Shown in pieces: positions 5,154 to 5,721 of a stretch of DNA of 5,721 nt. Under the pieces are notes generated by a model. The model was not told where the DNA came from and ran no database searches. It saw only the letters and a list, made by a program, of their open reading frames with translations. The stretch comes from an uncultured Eubacterium sp. (GTDB lineage: Bacteria > Bacillota_A > Clostridia > Lachnospirales > Lachnospiraceae), in NCBI GenBank assembly GCA_947653505.1, contig CANTHI010000261.1, positions 1-5,721 of the forward strand, given 5' to 3'. The stretch's first letter is position 1, and each line of letters begins with the position of its first letter. Both the position numbers and the translations under genes were made by a program.

Positions 5154-5167
5154 TTTTATAGTGTCAA
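5139..5167 (-). promoter_or_regulatory. Strong sigma-A promoter of the ylxM-ffh operon
   Basis: On the minus strand a perfect -35 box TTGACA (5162-5167) is followed after exactly 17 bp by TAAGAT (5139-5144), with the extended -10 TG at 5146-5147. The start site should fall near 5132, giving a leader of about 130 nt before ylxM. The -35 box lies only a few bases after the stop of the upstream gene, and no terminator is visible between them, so read-through from that gene is also possible. Confidence 0.85.
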
Positions 5168-5174
5168 GTGTTTT

Positions 5175-5721
5175 TTATTTACAGAACATGTGTTTGTAAC
5201 GCCCTGCTTCCCTTTTGTGCTTCTGCATATAATTATGAATCAAAATTGTAATTTTCGCAACGTCATCCTGCTCGAAAAACAAATATCCATTCTCCCCCAG
5301 AATACTTACATACATCAGACAGACGCCATACAATTCGCTCATATTCTTTTTGACCTCTCGGTTTGAATCATTCCAGTCAACGATGTTATAGATAACTTTA
5401 TACCGGATAATCAAAAGCATCTCGCAAATCTCTCTGACCAATTCAGCGTCGTCTTCCAAACCGCTGTGATAAAATGCCACGCCGATTTTTTTCAAATATG
5501 ATTTCACGCTCTTCTGATAGTCCTGGCTGCCTTCTGTTTTTCTGGGATAAATGGTTTCTGCCACATAAATCCTTGCCGCCAAATATTTTATTTCCAACAG
5601 CGACACTTTTTTTGCAGATATCTGATTCAGAGCTTTCTCTGCCGCCTGATAATAAGCTGCGTCCACCTGAATCAGTTCATCCACATTCTCATTCTTAATC
5701 TCTTCCAGCTCCTCCTGCGTC
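5175..5721 (-). CDS. Unrecognised helical protein, C-terminal part
   Basis: At least 182 residues are visible, ending at the TAA at 5175-5177; the N-terminus is cut by the right edge. A GTG at 5682-5684 could serve as a start, but the frame stays open to the edge and encodes TQEELEEIKNENVDELIQVD, so the gene most likely continues. I do not recognise a family. The sequence looks soluble and alpha-helical, with alternating charged and aliphatic residues (for example LLEIKYLAARIYVAETIYPR and ICEMLLIIRYKVIYNIVDW). There is no signal peptide or clear transmembrane segment in the visible part, and the C-terminus is basic (QKHKREAGRYKHMFCK). It is more AT-rich than its neighbours (19 G/C of 60 in 5221-5280). 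It ends directly before the ylxM promoter, in the same direction. Confidence 0.7.
   Translation of the reverse strand, partial: TQEELEEIKNENVDELIQVDAAYYQAAEKALNQISAKKVSLLEIKYLAARIYVAETIYPRKTEGSQDYQKSVKSYLKKIGVAFYHSGLEDDAELVREICEMLLIIRYKVIYNIVDWNDSNREVKKNMSELYGVCLMYVSILGENGYLFFEQDDVAKITILIHNYMQKHKREAGRYKHMFCK

Noticed and set aside
5682..5684. GTG as the true start of the right-end gene
   Set aside because: The frame remains open to the window edge with plausible helical coding sequence. A GGAGG-like stretch at 5708-5716 is too far from the GTG to act as its ribosome binding site.

Overview
All seven complete genes, and both genes cut by the window edges, lie on the minus strand, so the window reads biologically from right (5721) to left (1). 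The core is the conserved Firmicute SRP/ribosome/tRNA-modification cluster ylxM-ffh-rpsP-khpA-rimM-trmD. The gene order, the AGGAGG-type Shine-Dalgarno sites, the clostridial YlxM and TrmD sequences and the moderate, uneven GC content suggest a Clostridia genome, most likely Lachnospiraceae. This is inference; I cannot name a species.

Layout from right to left. (1) 5175-5721 is the C-terminal part of an AT-rich gene I do not recognise. (2) 5043-5174 is a promoter/leader region with a near-consensus sigma-A promoter, a perfect 15-bp palindrome over its -10 box, and an unusual array of four perfect 14-bp repeats that ends in the ylxM start codon. (3) ylxM and ffh encode the SRP-associated HTH protein and the SRP GTPase. 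(4) rpsP and khpA encode ribosomal protein S16 and a small KH-domain RNA-binding protein. (5) An intrinsic terminator follows khpA, and the rimM leader beyond it holds a short inverted repeat and three 13-bp tandem repeats. (6) rimM and trmD encode the 30S maturation factor and the tRNA m1G37 methyltransferase. (7) An Sfp-type 4'-phosphopantetheinyl transferase overlaps trmD by 4 bp, in the slot where rplS (L19) usually sits. (8) 384-535 holds a cluster of inverted repeats that supplies the stop codon of the transferase gene. (9) 1-319 is the N-terminal third or so of an archaeal-type (ATPase_2/DUF234-like) P-loop ATPase with its own candidate promoter.

How the genes work together: ylxM-ffh serve co-translational protein targeting, while rpsP, rimM and trmD serve 30S assembly and reading-frame fidelity. 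KhpA is an RNA chaperone-like protein. The phosphopantetheinyl transferase is functionally unrelated but appears translationally coupled to trmD. No carrier-protein, NRPS or PKS gene is visible, so its substrate cannot be read from context.

No new multi-gene system is evident. The points that merit a second look are regulatory and structural: the start-codon repeat array at ylxM, the palindrome on its promoter, the terminator that splits the canonical operon, the trmD/PPTase coupling with rplS missing, and the inverted-repeat cluster that has become the 3' end of the PPTase gene.
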